From the NCBI GenBank assembly GCA_944320105.1, contig CALUGA010000002.1:1-64000 (forward strand): a stretch of DNA of 64,000 bases, written 5' to 3'. The first letter of the stretch is position 1; every line of letters starts with the position of its first letter. A model generated the notes under the pieces. The model was not told the origin of the DNA and did not search any database. It saw nothing but the letters and a program-made list of their open reading frames with translations. The position numbers were made by a program, and so were the translations under genes. Positions 27,525 to 36,302 of the stretch are shown in pieces. This DNA comes from an uncultured Prevotella sp. GTDB lineage: Bacteria > Bacteroidota > Bacteroidia > Bacteroidales > Bacteroidaceae.

Positions 27525-28712
27525 TTACTTGTTTTTGGAGGAAATGTATTCAACGCTAGAGTTGATTATCAGCGTTATGAAGAAGAGCACCACGCCGAGC
27601 AGGAAGAGCGACTGGTAGTGCGGGCCGCCTGCCGGAGCCTCGCCCAGCTCGGCGGCGATGGTGGCGGGGATGGTGCGCAGCGGGTCGGTGATGGAGAGAG
27701 GTATTACTGCTGCGTTGCCCGTCACCATGAGCACGGCCATGGTCTCTCCGAAGGCGCGCCCTATGCCGAGAACCACCGCCGAGGTTATTCCCGATATGGA
27801 ATATGGCATCACCACCTTATATATTGTCTGCCATTTCGATGCGCCGAGGGCAAGGCTTGCCTCGCGTTGTGAGCGTGGGCAGTTCTGCATGGCGTCCTGG
27901 CTTACGGTGATGATGGTGGGCAGTGCCATGATGGCCAGCACCAAGGCTCCCGCCAGTCCGCTCTCGCCCACGGGCAGGCCGAACACGTCTTGCAGCAGCG
28001 GAACGATGACTATGAGGCCGAAAAAGCCGTATACTACCGAGGGGATGCCGTTGAGCAGCTCGATGATAGGCTTGAGTATGGCGCGCATTCTGGCCGATGC
28101 CACCTCCGACATATATATGGCCACGGACAGTCCGAAGGGCAGGGCGAAGAGTATGGCGAACACCGTCACCCATACCGTTCCGAGGATGAGGGGCATGAAG
28201 CCGAACTGCGCCGCGGGCGTGGCCGTGGGGAACCACTCCTTGCCTGCGAACACCTCAGAAAACGATATCTTGTGGTCCTTGAGGCGCTTGCCGCTGAAGC
28301 CCTTGCCGCCGGCGAACTCCTCAGGAACGAAAGCTATGATGCCGGGGTTGCGCTCCACGAGCGAGCTTATGCAGGCCGAGGCGTTCTCGTAGTTGGGGCC
28401 AAGCTCTTCTTCGCTGAAATGCTTCTGCATATCCTCGAAGCGGAACACCATGATGCGGCCCGGGTTGCCGCCAACGTCCTGCCAGTCGGTTATGTCCTCG
28501 TCGAACACTTCCTTTATCTGTTGTGCGTTAAGCTCGTCAACGGGGTTGCCTTTGTTCACTACCAACGTGTAGCCTTCCTCTATTGTCTTTTGCGAGAACA
28601 GGCCCAGGCCTTCGGAGAACAGGAACACCACGATGAGCAGAATCACCACGCTGGTGAGGAATCCGCTGCAGGTGATTATCCCGCTGATGATTTTCTCAAA
28701 TACCTTTTTCAT
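27525..28712 (-). CDS. pstC: Phosphate ABC transporter permease PstC with PstS-like periplasmic insert
   Basis: The start at 28712 (MKKVFEKIISGIITCSG) gives 395 residues. Upstream in-frame codons to 28907 fall in the promoter region. Membrane segment 1 spans about 15-35. Residues about 48-150 are an insert whose text LVVNKGNPVDELNAQQ and DITDW matches PstS residues 104-131 (VVVNPGNPVTNLTRQQ, KITNW). The permease core with the EAA loop ([18 protein letters not shown]) follows. The insert looks like one lobe of a phosphate-binding protein. Confidence 0.95.
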   Translation of the reverse strand: MKKVFEKIISGIITCSGFLTSVVILLIVVFLFSEGLGLFSQKTIEEGYTLVVNKGNPVDELNAQQIKEVFDEDITDWQDVGGNPGRIMVFRFEDMQKHFSEEELGPNYENASACISSLVERNPGIIAFVPEEFAGGKGFSGKRLKDHKISFSEVFAGKEWFPTATPAAQFGFMPLILGTVWVTVFAILFALPFGLSVAIYMSEVASARMRAILKPIIELLNGIPSVVYGFFGLIVIVPLLQDVFGLPVGESGLAGALVLAIMALPTIITVSQDAMQNCPRSQREASLALGASKWQTIYKVVMPYSISGITSAVVLGIGRAFGETMAVLMVTGNAAVIPLSITDPLRTIPATIAAELGEAPAGGPHYQSLFLLGVVLFFITLIINSSVEYISSKNK

Positions 28713-28785
28713 TGTTATAGTCTTGCTGTTTGTTGCTTTTGAGCGCAAAAGTAGCCATGGAAAATGACCAAAGTGTGACACGCAA

Positions 28786-28874
28786 GTTACGATTGTGTTA
28801 CAAAACATTGGGTGGCAGCGTTGTAACGCGAATGTAACACTTGTGTATATGTGCCGTAACAAATTAGTTGTTAC
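28786..28874. promoter_or_regulatory. Divergent Pho-box-like repeats between pstC and pstS
   Basis: Two pairs of GTAAC half-sites have exact 11-base spacing: on the minus strand at 28797-28801 and 28786-28790, and on the plus strand at 28823-28827 and 28834-28838. A further inverted pair GTAACAA / TTGTTAC spans 28856-28874. Eleven-base direct repeats are the form of PhoB sites, so each operon probably has its own Pho box. Confidence 0.8.
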
Positions 28875-28922
28875 TTCGCGGCGTAAACCATAAGGCAATA
28901 CATACACTAATCACATAACGAC

Positions 28923-29759
28923 ATGAAACTTACCAGACTGATGGCCGTAGTGCTGATGGCCGTGGGCGTGCAGATGGCCGCCGCGCAGAAGATAAAGGGT
29001 AGCGACACGGTGCTGCCTGTGTCGCAGGAGGCTGCCGAGACGTATATGAACTCTCACCCCGGGGCGCGCGTCACCGTGACGGGTGGCGGCTCGGGCGTGG
29101 GTATATCGGCCCTGCTCGACGCCACCACCGACATTGCCATGGCCTCGCGCTCTATCAAGTTCAGCGAGCGGATGAAGCTGAAGAAGGGCGGCAAGCAGTT
29201 GCGTGAGGCCGTGGTGGCCTACGACGCCCTGGCCGTGGTGGTTAACCCGGGCAACCCCGTGACGAACCTTACCCGCCAGCAGCTTGAAGACATATTCAGG
29301 GGCAAGATTACCAACTGGAACCAGGTGCGCGACGCGGTGACGGGTCGCCGTGGCGAGGACCTTAAGATAATAGTTTACTCGCGCGAAACGTCGTCGGGAA
29401 CGTATGAGTTCTTCAAGACAAGCGTGCTCAACGAGAAGAACTACATGGCCGGAGTGCTCTCAATGCCCGCCACGGGAGCCGTCATTCAGTCGGTGAGCCA
29501 GACGCGCGGCGCCATAGGCTACGTCGGCATGGCCTACGTAAACAAGCGTGTGAAGGCCATAAAGGTGTCGTACGACGGCAAGAACTTCGTATATCCGAGC
29601 ATGGCCACGGGCCGAAACCATACTTACCCCATCATCCGCGAGCTTTATTACTACTACACAGCCGACAAGGAAAGCGTGGTCAAGCCGTTCATAAGCTACC
29701 TGCTCTCCGATGCCGGGCAGCGCATAGTGATGAAGAGCGGCTACGTGCCGGTGCGCTGA
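28923..29759 (+). CDS. pstS: Periplasmic phosphate-binding protein PstS
   Basis: This 278-residue protein has a cleaved signal peptide (MKLTRLMAVVLMAVGVQMAAAQ). It starts its mature fold with IKGSDTVLPV and TGGGSGVGI, and carries phosphate-site loops ASRSIK and SRETSSGTYEFF. It is divergent from the rest of the pst operon over shared Pho-box-like repeats and has its own terminator. Confidence 0.95.
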   Translation: MKLTRLMAVVLMAVGVQMAAAQKIKGSDTVLPVSQEAAETYMNSHPGARVTVTGGGSGVGISALLDATTDIAMASRSIKFSERMKLKKGGKQLREAVVAYDALAVVVNPGNPVTNLTRQQLEDIFRGKITNWNQVRDAVTGRRGEDLKIIVYSRETSSGTYEFFKTSVLNEKNYMAGVLSMPATGAVIQSVSQTRGAIGYVGMAYVNKRVKAIKVSYDGKNFVYPSMATGRNHTYPIIRELYYYYTADKESVVKPFISYLLSDAGQRIVMKSGYVPVR

Positions 29760-29803
29760 GGCTTATGTCTCGGCGGCGGGCTTGGCTCGCCATTTGTTTG
29801 TAG

Positions 29804-29848
29804 AAATGCCGCATACAGGGCGCAAGTACGCCTTGTATGCGGCATTTT
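29804..29848 (+). terminator. pstS terminator
   Basis: AAATGCCGCATACAGGGC pairs with GCCTTGTATGCGGCATTT (one G-T pair) around a short loop, followed by T-rich sequence. Confidence 0.85.
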
Positions 29849-29974
29849 ATTGCTTCATCTGAACCTCCCCTGCGGGGGGTGGATGGGGCATTTGTATGTA
29901 GGTGGTGGTGGAAATAGGTGGTAATGTTTCCTTACAAAATGCGTTCTGTCGGCAGGGGAGTGCCGTTTGGCCTT

Positions 29975-30062
29975 GCGAAACGGCCTATTTGGCAATGCAA
30001 AACCGCCCGTTTGGCAATGCGAAACGGGTGGTTTTGGCGCATGAAACGGCCTCTGCGGGTAA
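29975..30062. repeat. Array of four 22-bp palindromic units (copy 4)
   Basis: The units start at 29975, 29997, 30019 and 30041, and a weaker half-unit lies before the first. It is preceded by taatgtttccttacaaaatg, shared in part with the lead-in of copy 5. The remainder of the 431-base convergent gap pstS-hemW shows nothing else recognisable. Confidence 0.75.
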
Positions 30063-30190
30063 AAGGCTGTGTGTCAGGCGGTTGGCGGCAGGGTGCAAGT
30101 GGCGGCGGCGTTTGCGAATTTTCCTTACATGGCGGAGCGTGGCCGCAGGTGGAGGGCGGCGCGTGGCTGCGGGCATAGGGCGGGCAGCGG

Positions 30191-31303
30191 TCAGGCATCC
30201 ATGAGGTCGCTCATTATCATGTCGCTAACGAAAAGACCCCGCCGCGTGAGCCTTAGGTGGTTGCCTTGGCGTTCGAGCAGCCTGTCGGCGAGGTAAGGGC
30301 GGGCCGCGCCGAGGCACAGGGCAAGGAGGCCGGGGCCGAAGTTGCGCCTGAGCCGGGCGAGGTCAATGCCCTCGCAGGTGCGCAGCGAGAGCATCACTGT
30401 GTCGTTGTATCGCGCGGAGGTGTCAAGCTCTTCGCGCTCGGCAGGCACTTCGCCGCGCTCTATGGCGGCGATGTAGCGGTCGAGGTCGGCCACGTTCCAC
30501 TGTCGGCTCTGCCCGTCGAAGGAGTGGGCGGCCGCCCCCAGGCCCAGGTAAGGCTCTTGCAGCCAGTATCCGCTGTTGTGGCGCGAGCGTCGCCCGGGCA
30601 GCGCAAAGTTGCTTATCTCGTAGTGCTCGTAGCCGGCGGCGGTCAGCCTGTCGGCCAGCTCATAGTACATGGCGCGGCAGGTCTCCTCGTCGGCCTCGGC
30701 CACCAGGCCCCGCTTGAGCATCGCGTGGAGCGGCGTGCCATCCTCGTATGACAGGCAGTAGGCCGAGATGTGCTCCGGGGCGAGGCTCAGCGCGCATGAG
30801 ATGTCGGCGCGCCACTGCTCCATGGTCTCGTTGGGGAAGCCATACATGAGGTCGATGCTTATGTTGCCTATGCCCGCGCTCCGCAGCCTTCCGATGGCAG
30901 CGGCCACGTCTTCTGCGCCGTGGCGCCGCCTGAGGAAGCGCAGGCGCGCCTCGTCGAAGGTCTGCGCCCCCATGCTCACCCTGCTCACGGGCAGCCGGCC
31001 TAAGGCACGGGCAAACTCCTCGGTCACGTCGTCGGGGTTACACTCTATGGTCACCTCCACGGCACTGCCCGTGTCGATGGCGGCAAGCAGCCGCCCAAGC
31101 AGGGCGGGTGAGAGCTGGCTCGGCGTTCCGCCACCTATATATATAGTGGTGGGCGGCCCGCCGATGTAGCCCCGGCGCAGCTCCAGTTCGGCTATGAGCG
31201 CATTTACGTAGCGTTCGGCAGCCTTGCCGCCGGTTGTTGAATAGAAGCCGCAGTATATGCAGCGGCTCTTGCAGAAGGGTATGTGTATGTATAGTCCGGG
31301 CAT
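30191..31303 (-). CDS. hemW: Radical SAM heme chaperone HemW
   Basis: This 370-residue radical SAM protein starts MPGLYIHIPFCKSRCIYCGF, with the 4Fe-4S Cys11, Cys15 and Cys18 and a nearby aromatic. IYIGGGTPSQL, VTIECNPDD, SMGAQTFDE and DLMYGFP follow the CPDH-like/HemW pattern. The C-terminal HemW domain (about 270-370) has LSLRTCEGIDLA. HemW transfers heme to client proteins. Many such proteins were once called HemN, but this lacks the extra N-terminal part of HemN. Confidence 0.92.
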   Translation of the reverse strand: MPGLYIHIPFCKSRCIYCGFYSTTGGKAAERYVNALIAELELRRGYIGGPPTTIYIGGGTPSQLSPALLGRLLAAIDTGSAVEVTIECNPDDVTEEFARALGRLPVSRVSMGAQTFDEARLRFLRRRHGAEDVAAAIGRLRSAGIGNISIDLMYGFPNETMEQWRADISCALSLAPEHISAYCLSYEDGTPLHAMLKRGLVAEADEETCRAMYYELADRLTAAGYEHYEISNFALPGRRSRHNSGYWLQEPYLGLGAAAHSFDGQSRQWNVADLDRYIAAIERGEVPAEREELDTSARYNDTVMLSLRTCEGIDLARLRRNFGPGLLALCLGAARPYLADRLLERQGNHLRLTRRGLFVSDMIMSDLMDA

Positions 31304-31319
31304 TGTTTGAATTTTAATG

Positions 31320-31336
31320 CAAAAATACTAATTTTG
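31320..31336. promoter_or_regulatory. Divergent promoters hemW / EF-G paralogue
   Basis: On the minus strand TATTTTTG (31327-31320) points to hemW. On the plus strand TAATTTTG (31329-31336) points to the EF-G gene with a leader of about 100 bases. Confidence 0.5.
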
Positions 31337-31412
31337 CTTAACCGCCCGAAACTTTGTCCCATAATAATTGCCGTTCTCGCGGAAAAACATTAACTTAGAG
31401 GCCGATTATATC

Positions 31413-31428
31413 TTAAGTACCAACTTAA
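31413..31428. promoter_or_regulatory. Inverted repeat in the leader of the EF-G paralogue
   Basis: TTAAGT-acca-ACTTAA is a perfect 6-4-6 inverted repeat 12 bases before the ATG. It could be an operator or translational control element, and no regulator is assigned. Confidence 0.4.
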
Positions 31429-31440
31429 ATCTATGACGAT

Positions 31441-33600
31441 ATGAGAGTATATCAGACAAACGAGATTAAAAACATTGCGCTGCTTGGCAGTGCGGGTAGC
31501 GGCAAGACAACACTTGCCGAAGCAATGCTTTACGAGGCCGGCATCATAAAGCGCCGCGGCTCGGTTGAAGCCAAGAACACAGTGAGCGACTATTTCCCCG
31601 TGGAGCAGGAATACGGATATTCGGTTTTCTCCACTGTGTTCCACGTAGAATGGAATAACAAGAAGCTGAACATAATAGACTGCCCGGGGGCCGACGACTT
31701 CGTAGGGGGTGCCATAACGGCTCTCAACGTTACAGACCAGGCAGTGATACTCATCAACGGGCAGTACGGACCCGAGGTGGGAACGCAGAACAACTTCCGA
31801 TACACTGAAAAACTCAAGAAGCCTGTAATCTTCCTCGTAAACCAGCTCGACAGCGACAAGTGCGACTTTGATGCCATCGTGGCCTCAATGAAAGATATCT
31901 ACGGCCCCAAGTGCGTGCAGATACAGTACCCCATAGCCACCGGCCCGGGCTTCAACTCGCTCATCGACGTGCTCCTTATGAAGAAATACTCGTGGAAACC
32001 CGAGGGTGGCGCGCCCATTATCGAGGACATTCCGGCAGAGGAGATGGACAAGGCCATGGAGCTGCACAAGGCTCTCGTTGAAGCTGCGGCAGAGAACGAC
32101 GAAGGCCTTATGGAGAAGTTCTTCGAGGAGGAGACGCTCACCGAGGACGAGATGCGCGAGGGAATACGCAAGGGACTCGTAACGCGCAGCATCTTCCCCG
32201 TGTTTTGCGTGTGCGCAGGCAAGGACATGGGAGTGCGCCGCCTGATGGAGTTCCTCGGCAACGTGGTGCCTTTCGTGAGCGAGATGCCAAAGACCCACAA
32301 CACCAGGGGCGAGGAGGTGGCCGCCGACAGCAACGGGCCTACGTCGCTTTACTTCTTCAAGACTGGCATGGAGCCGCACATCGGCGAGGTGTCTTACTTC
32401 AAGGTGATGAGCGGAACGGTAAAGGCCGGGGCCGACCTTACCAACGCTGACCGTGGTTCCAAGGAGCGCATGGCCCAGCTCTTTGCCTGCGCCGGGGCCA
32501 ACCGCATACCCGTTGACGAGCTGTGTGCCGGTGACATTGGCTGCACCGTGAAGCTAAAAGACGTGAAGACGGGCAATGCCCTCAACGGCAAGGACTGCGA
32601 GTACCGCTACGACTTCATAAAGTATCCTAACTCCAAGTACTCGCGCGCCATCAAGGCCGTGAACGAGCAGGAAACCGAGAAGATGATGGCCGCACTGCTG
32701 AAGATGCGGCAGGAGGATCCAACGTGGGTGGTGGAGCAGAGCAAGGAGCTGCGCCAGACCATTGTGCATGGCCAGGGCGAGTTCCACCTGCGCACGCTGA
32801 AGTGGCGCATGGAGAACAACGAGAAGATTCAAGTGAAGTTCGAAGAGCCGAAGATTCCTTACCGCGAAACCATAACCAAGGCCGCACGGGCAGACTACCG
32901 CCACAAGAAGCAGTCGGGCGGAGCGGGTCAGTTCGGCGAGGTTCACCTCATCGTGGAGCCTTACGCCGACGGCATGCCCGACCCAACGGTGTTCAAGTTC
33001 GGCGGACAGGAGTACCGCATAAACGTTAAGAGCAAGGAGGAAATAGACCTGGAGTGGGGCGGCAAGCTCGTGTTCATCAACTCCGTGGTGGGCGGCGCCA
33101 TCGATGCGAGGTTCATGCCGGCCATACTCAAGGGTGTGATGGAGCGCATGGAGCGCGGCCCGCTCACCGGAAGCTATGCCCGCGATGTGCGCGTCATAGT
33201 CTACGATGGCAAGATGCACCCCGTTGACTCTAACGAGCTGTCGTTCATGCTGGCCGGGCGCAATGCCTTTGCTGCCGCCTTCAAGGAGGCCGGCCCCAAG
33301 GTGCTGGAGCCTATCTACGACCTCGAGGTGTATGTGCCGGCCGACTTCATGGGCGACGTAATGAGCGACCTGCAAGGCCGCCGCGCCATGATTATGGGTA
33401 TGGACAGCGAGGCCGGCTACCAGAAGCTGCAGGCCAAGATACCTCTCAAGGAGCTTGCTAACTATAGCATCTCGCTAAGTTCCATCACGGGAGGGCGCGC
33501 CTCGTTCACCACAAAGTTCGCAAGCTACGAGCTTGTGCCTAACGACATACAGCAGCAGCTCGTGAAGGAGCACGAGGCTGAGCTTGAGGCTGACGACTGA
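31441..33600 (+). CDS. EF-G paralogue (EF-G2 type) with altered GTPase motifs
   Basis: This 719-residue protein has all EF-G domains in order. The G1 loop is GSAGSGKTT (16-24). The switch I region reads VEQEYGYSVFS without the usual RGIT. The G3 motif is DCPGADDF, so the catalytic His after DxPG is Ala84. G4 is NQLD (134-137) in place of NKxD. Domains II-V follow, ending with SITGGRASFTTKFASYELVP. In Bacteroides thetaiotaomicron an EF-G2 without GTPase activity supports growth under carbon starvation, and this protein looks like its orthologue. The canonical fusA is not in the window. Confidence 0.9.
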   Translation: MRVYQTNEIKNIALLGSAGSGKTTLAEAMLYEAGIIKRRGSVEAKNTVSDYFPVEQEYGYSVFSTVFHVEWNNKKLNIIDCPGADDFVGGAITALNVTDQAVILINGQYGPEVGTQNNFRYTEKLKKPVIFLVNQLDSDKCDFDAIVASMKDIYGPKCVQIQYPIATGPGFNSLIDVLLMKKYSWKPEGGAPIIEDIPAEEMDKAMELHKALVEAAAENDEGLMEKFFEEETLTEDEMREGIRKGLVTRSIFPVFCVCAGKDMGVRRLMEFLGNVVPFVSEMPKTHNTRGEEVAADSNGPTSLYFFKTGMEPHIGEVSYFKVMSGTVKAGADLTNADRGSKERMAQLFACAGANRIPVDELCAGDIGCTVKLKDVKTGNALNGKDCEYRYDFIKYPNSKYSRAIKAVNEQETEKMMAALLKMRQEDPTWVVEQSKELRQTIVHGQGEFHLRTLKWRMENNEKIQVKFEEPKIPYRETITKAARADYRHKKQSGGAGQFGEVHLIVEPYADGMPDPTVFKFGGQEYRINVKSKEEIDLEWGGKLVFINSVVGGAIDARFMPAILKGVMERMERGPLTGSYARDVRVIVYDGKMHPVDSNELSFMLAGRNAFAAAFKEAGPKVLEPIYDLEVYVPADFMGDVMSDLQGRRAMIMGMDSEAGYQKLQAKIPLKELANYSISLSSITGGRASFTTKFASYELVPNDIQQQLVKEHEAELEADD

Positions 33601-33664
33601 ACCGGCTCGCCCGCCGGTACAATGGGATGCCGGCGAGGCGGAGCTGAGCCTTGACACTTGAGCA

Positions 33665-33722
33665 GGGATGGCCCGGAATGAAGTAGGTTTGCCGCTTTGG
33701 CAAACGCATTCCGAGCCATCCC
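33665..33722 (+). terminator. Terminator after the EF-G paralogue
   Basis: The outer stem GGGATGGC(C)CGGAATG / CATTCCG(A)GCCATCCC encloses an inner stem GTTTGCC / GGCAAAC (33687-33705). CTCTTTC follows. Confidence 0.65.
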
Positions 33723-33839
33723 GCTCTTTCGTATTGGCGTTGCCACATGTCTGGCTGCCATGCGGCATAGAGCATGGTGATTCGCCATTCGCCGTGGCGG
33801 ACGCAGGACGGTATACTTGAATATATGCAACTAAAAGTG

Positions 33840-33920
33840 GCCGAAATAGTTAACAATGTTAATTCAAGCCGAAATAATTAACGCTTCATGGTTAAACAAT
33901 AATATTTTAAGCTATCTTTG
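33840..33920 (+). promoter_or_regulatory. rprX promoter with direct repeats and palindrome
   Basis: GCCGAAATAGTTAAC (33840-33854) recurs as GCCGAAATAATTAAC (33868-33882), 28 bases apart. The first overlaps the palindrome TTAACAATGTTAA (33850-33862). A -7 element TATCTTTG at 33913-33920 lies only 5 bases before the ATG. These are likely regulator sites, possibly for the RR encoded downstream. Confidence 0.55.
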
Positions 33921-33925
33921 CCGAC

Positions 33926-35485
33926 ATGAAAAAATCGACAATATGGGCAATAGCGGTGGTGATGGGCCTCTCGTTCCTGGGCTTGCTCTTCATGCAACTG
34001 TCGTACATCGAGGAGATGGCGAAGATGAAGAAGGAGCAGTTCGACGAGTCCGTCAACCGAAGCCTGTACCAAGCATCGCGCAACCTTGAGGTGAACGAGA
34101 CGCTGCGCTATCTCGAAAAGGACATCAACGAGACCGAACGGCGCGCGATGAGGCGCGATTCGGCGTCGCGCCGTGGCGGCGGGAGCGAAGGCGGGAACCG
34201 GCATCCGCACCCGTATTCGGTTGGCGGCAAGGACGGGACGGTATATTCCTCGTTCCAGCTCAAGACCATTGCGACCAAGCCTTCGGCTGTGCCAAAGGCC
34301 ATAATACTGCACTCCGACAAGAGCACAATAAACGAGGCGTCGAAGTCATTGCAGGAAATTGTGCGCAACAGGTACGTGTACCAGAAAACGTTGCTCGACG
34401 AGGTGGTCTATAATATATTGTATACGGCGAGCGACAGGCCGCTGAAGGAGCGCATCAACTTCCGTCTGCTGGACCAGGACTTGCGCGCCGAACTGCTGAA
34501 CAACGGCATAAACATACCTTACCATTTCACCGTTTCGACCACCGACGGGCGCGAGGTGTACCGCTGCCCCGACTATACCGACGAGGGCGAAGCCTACACT
34601 TACTCGCAGGTTTTGTTCCGCAACGACCCCTCGTCGAAGATGGGTGTGCTGAAGATTCACTTCCCCGACATAGGCAGCTACATCTTCTCCAGCATTCGGT
34701 TCATGATTCCGTCGGTGGTGTTCACCATCGTGCTGCTCATCACCTTCCTCTTCACCATCTTCGTTATATTCCGCCAGAAGCGTTACACGGAGATAAAGAA
34801 CGACTTCATAAACAACATGACGCACGAGCTTAAGACGCCCATTGCGAGCATTTCGCTGGCCTCGCAGATGCTGAGCGACGACAGCGTGGCCAAGAGCCCG
34901 GGCATGATGAAGCACCTTGGGGGCGTAATCAACGATGAGTCGAAGCGACTGAGGTTCCTCGTGGAAAAGGTTTTGCAGATGTCGATGTTCGACAAGGAGA
35001 AGGCCGTATTCAAGAAAAAGGAACTCGACCTCAACGAGATGGTGGAGGCAGTGGCTCACTCGTTCACCCTTAGGGTGGAGCACACGGGCGGCAAGATTTA
35101 CACCGACATTGGGGCGGTTGACTCAAAGATATACGTTGACGAGATGCATTTCCAGAACGTTATCTTCAATCTCATGGACAACGCGGTGAAGTACCGCAAC
35201 CCCGACAAGCCCCTCGACATTTACCTCAAGACGTGGAACGACGACGAGCACCTGTTCCTTTCCGTGCGCGACACGGGCATGGGCATAAAGAAGGAGAACT
35301 TGAAGAAGATTTTTGAGAAGTTCTACAGGGTGCACACCGGCAACCGGCACGACGCCAAGGGCTTTGGCCTGGGCCTTGCCTACGTGAAGAAGATAATAGA
35401 CTTGCACAAAGGCGAGATTCGCGTAGACAGCGAATATGGCAAGGGAACCACTTTCGTGATATCCCTGCCAGTGATAAAAGACTGA
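33926..35485 (+). CDS. rprX: RprX-type sensor histidine kinase
   Basis: The 519-residue membrane kinase has an N-terminal membrane segment (about 5-27) and a periplasmic sensor of about 225 residues. A second membrane segment follows (about 258-282), then HisKA with His300 in NNMTHELKTPIAS and a HATPase domain (NLMDNAVKYRN, DTGMGIKKENL, GFGLGLAYVKKI). The start sequence, length and pairing match Bacteroides RprX, first found through tetracycline-regulation effects. The ATG nearly coincides with the expected transcript start, so the mRNA may be leaderless. Confidence 0.88.
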   Translation: MKKSTIWAIAVVMGLSFLGLLFMQLSYIEEMAKMKKEQFDESVNRSLYQASRNLEVNETLRYLEKDINETERRAMRRDSASRRGGGSEGGNRHPHPYSVGGKDGTVYSSFQLKTIATKPSAVPKAIILHSDKSTINEASKSLQEIVRNRYVYQKTLLDEVVYNILYTASDRPLKERINFRLLDQDLRAELLNNGINIPYHFTVSTTDGREVYRCPDYTDEGEAYTYSQVLFRNDPSSKMGVLKIHFPDIGSYIFSSIRFMIPSVVFTIVLLITFLFTIFVIFRQKRYTEIKNDFINNMTHELKTPIASISLASQMLSDDSVAKSPGMMKHLGGVINDESKRLRFLVEKVLQMSMFDKEKAVFKKKELDLNEMVEAVAHSFTLRVEHTGGKIYTDIGAVDSKIYVDEMHFQNVIFNLMDNAVKYRNPDKPLDIYLKTWNDDEHLFLSVRDTGMGIKKENLKKIFEKFYRVHTGNRHDAKGFGLGLAYVKKIIDLHKGEIRVDSEYGKGTTFVISLPVIKD

Positions 35486-35523
35486 CAAGACAACAGAATA
35501 TTAACACATTAAACTTAACGATT

Positions 35524-36222
35524 ATGGACGAGAACCTGAAAATCCTTCTCTGCGAAGACGACGAGAACCTGGGCATGCTGCTCCGCGAATACCTTGCAGC
35601 CAAGGGCTATTCGGCTGAGCTTTGCCCCGACGGTGAGGCCGGCTACAAGGCTTTCCTTAAGAGCAAGTTCGACATTTGCGTGCTCGATGTGATGATGCCT
35701 AAGAAAGACGGCTTTACTCTTGCACAAGAAATAAGGGCTGCCAACGCCGAGATACCTATCATCTTCCTCACTGCCAAGACGTTGAAGGAAGACATCCTTG
35801 AAGGTTTCAAGATCGGGGCCGACGACTATATAACGAAGCCTTTCTCCATGGAGGAGCTTGTTTTCCGCATTGAGGCCATACTGCGCCGCGTGCGTGGCAA
35901 GAAGAATAAGGAGAGCACGATATACCACATTGGCCGCTTTACCTTCGACACGCAGAAGCAGCTGCTCACCATCGGCGACAAGCAGACTAAGCTCACTACC
36001 AAGGAGAACGAGTTGCTCGCGCTGCTCTGCAGCCACACCAACGAGATTCTGCAGCGTGACTTTGCGCTGAAGACCATCTGGATAGACGACAATTACTTCA
36101 ACGCGCGCTCCATGGACGTGTACATCACGAAGCTGCGCAAGCACCTGAAGGACGACGACCAGATTGAGATTATTAACATCCACGGCAAGGGCTACAAGCT
36201 CATCGCTCCCGAGGAGGACTGA
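35524..36222 (+). CDS. rprY: RprY-type OmpR-family response regulator
   Basis: The 232-residue regulator has a receiver domain with acidic pair Glu11/Asp12, phospho-acceptor Asp55 (VLDVMMPKKDG) and Lys in TAKT, then an OmpR/PhoB winged helix (about 130-230) ending in INIHGKGYKLIAP. It starts 38 bases after the kinase gene and forms one operon with it. RprY in Bacteroidetes links to redox and energy genes. Targets here are not visible. Confidence 0.9.
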   Translation: MDENLKILLCEDDENLGMLLREYLAAKGYSAELCPDGEAGYKAFLKSKFDICVLDVMMPKKDGFTLAQEIRAANAEIPIIFLTAKTLKEDILEGFKIGADDYITKPFSMEELVFRIEAILRRVRGKKNKESTIYHIGRFTFDTQKQLLTIGDKQTKLTTKENELLALLCSHTNEILQRDFALKTIWIDDNYFNARSMDVYITKLRKHLKDDDQIEIINIHGKGYKLIAPEED

Positions 36223-36302
36223 TGCCCGTGGCCGAGGCCGCCGCGTGGGGCTGTCGCCACGGCTGGCGGCGATGCCCTGCAAGGTGAGGCCGGCATGGGA
36301 AG

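Noticed and set aside
28713..28907. Upstream extension of PstC
   Set aside because: It would cover the Pho-box-like repeats, and the known PstC N terminus begins MKKVFEKIIS.
33926..36222. RprX/RprY as the PhoR/PhoB pair controlling the nearby pst genes
   Set aside because: The proteins resemble RprX/RprY more closely, with a large periplasmic sensor and no PAS domain. No 11-bp Pho box is seen at their promoter. The link is only proximity.
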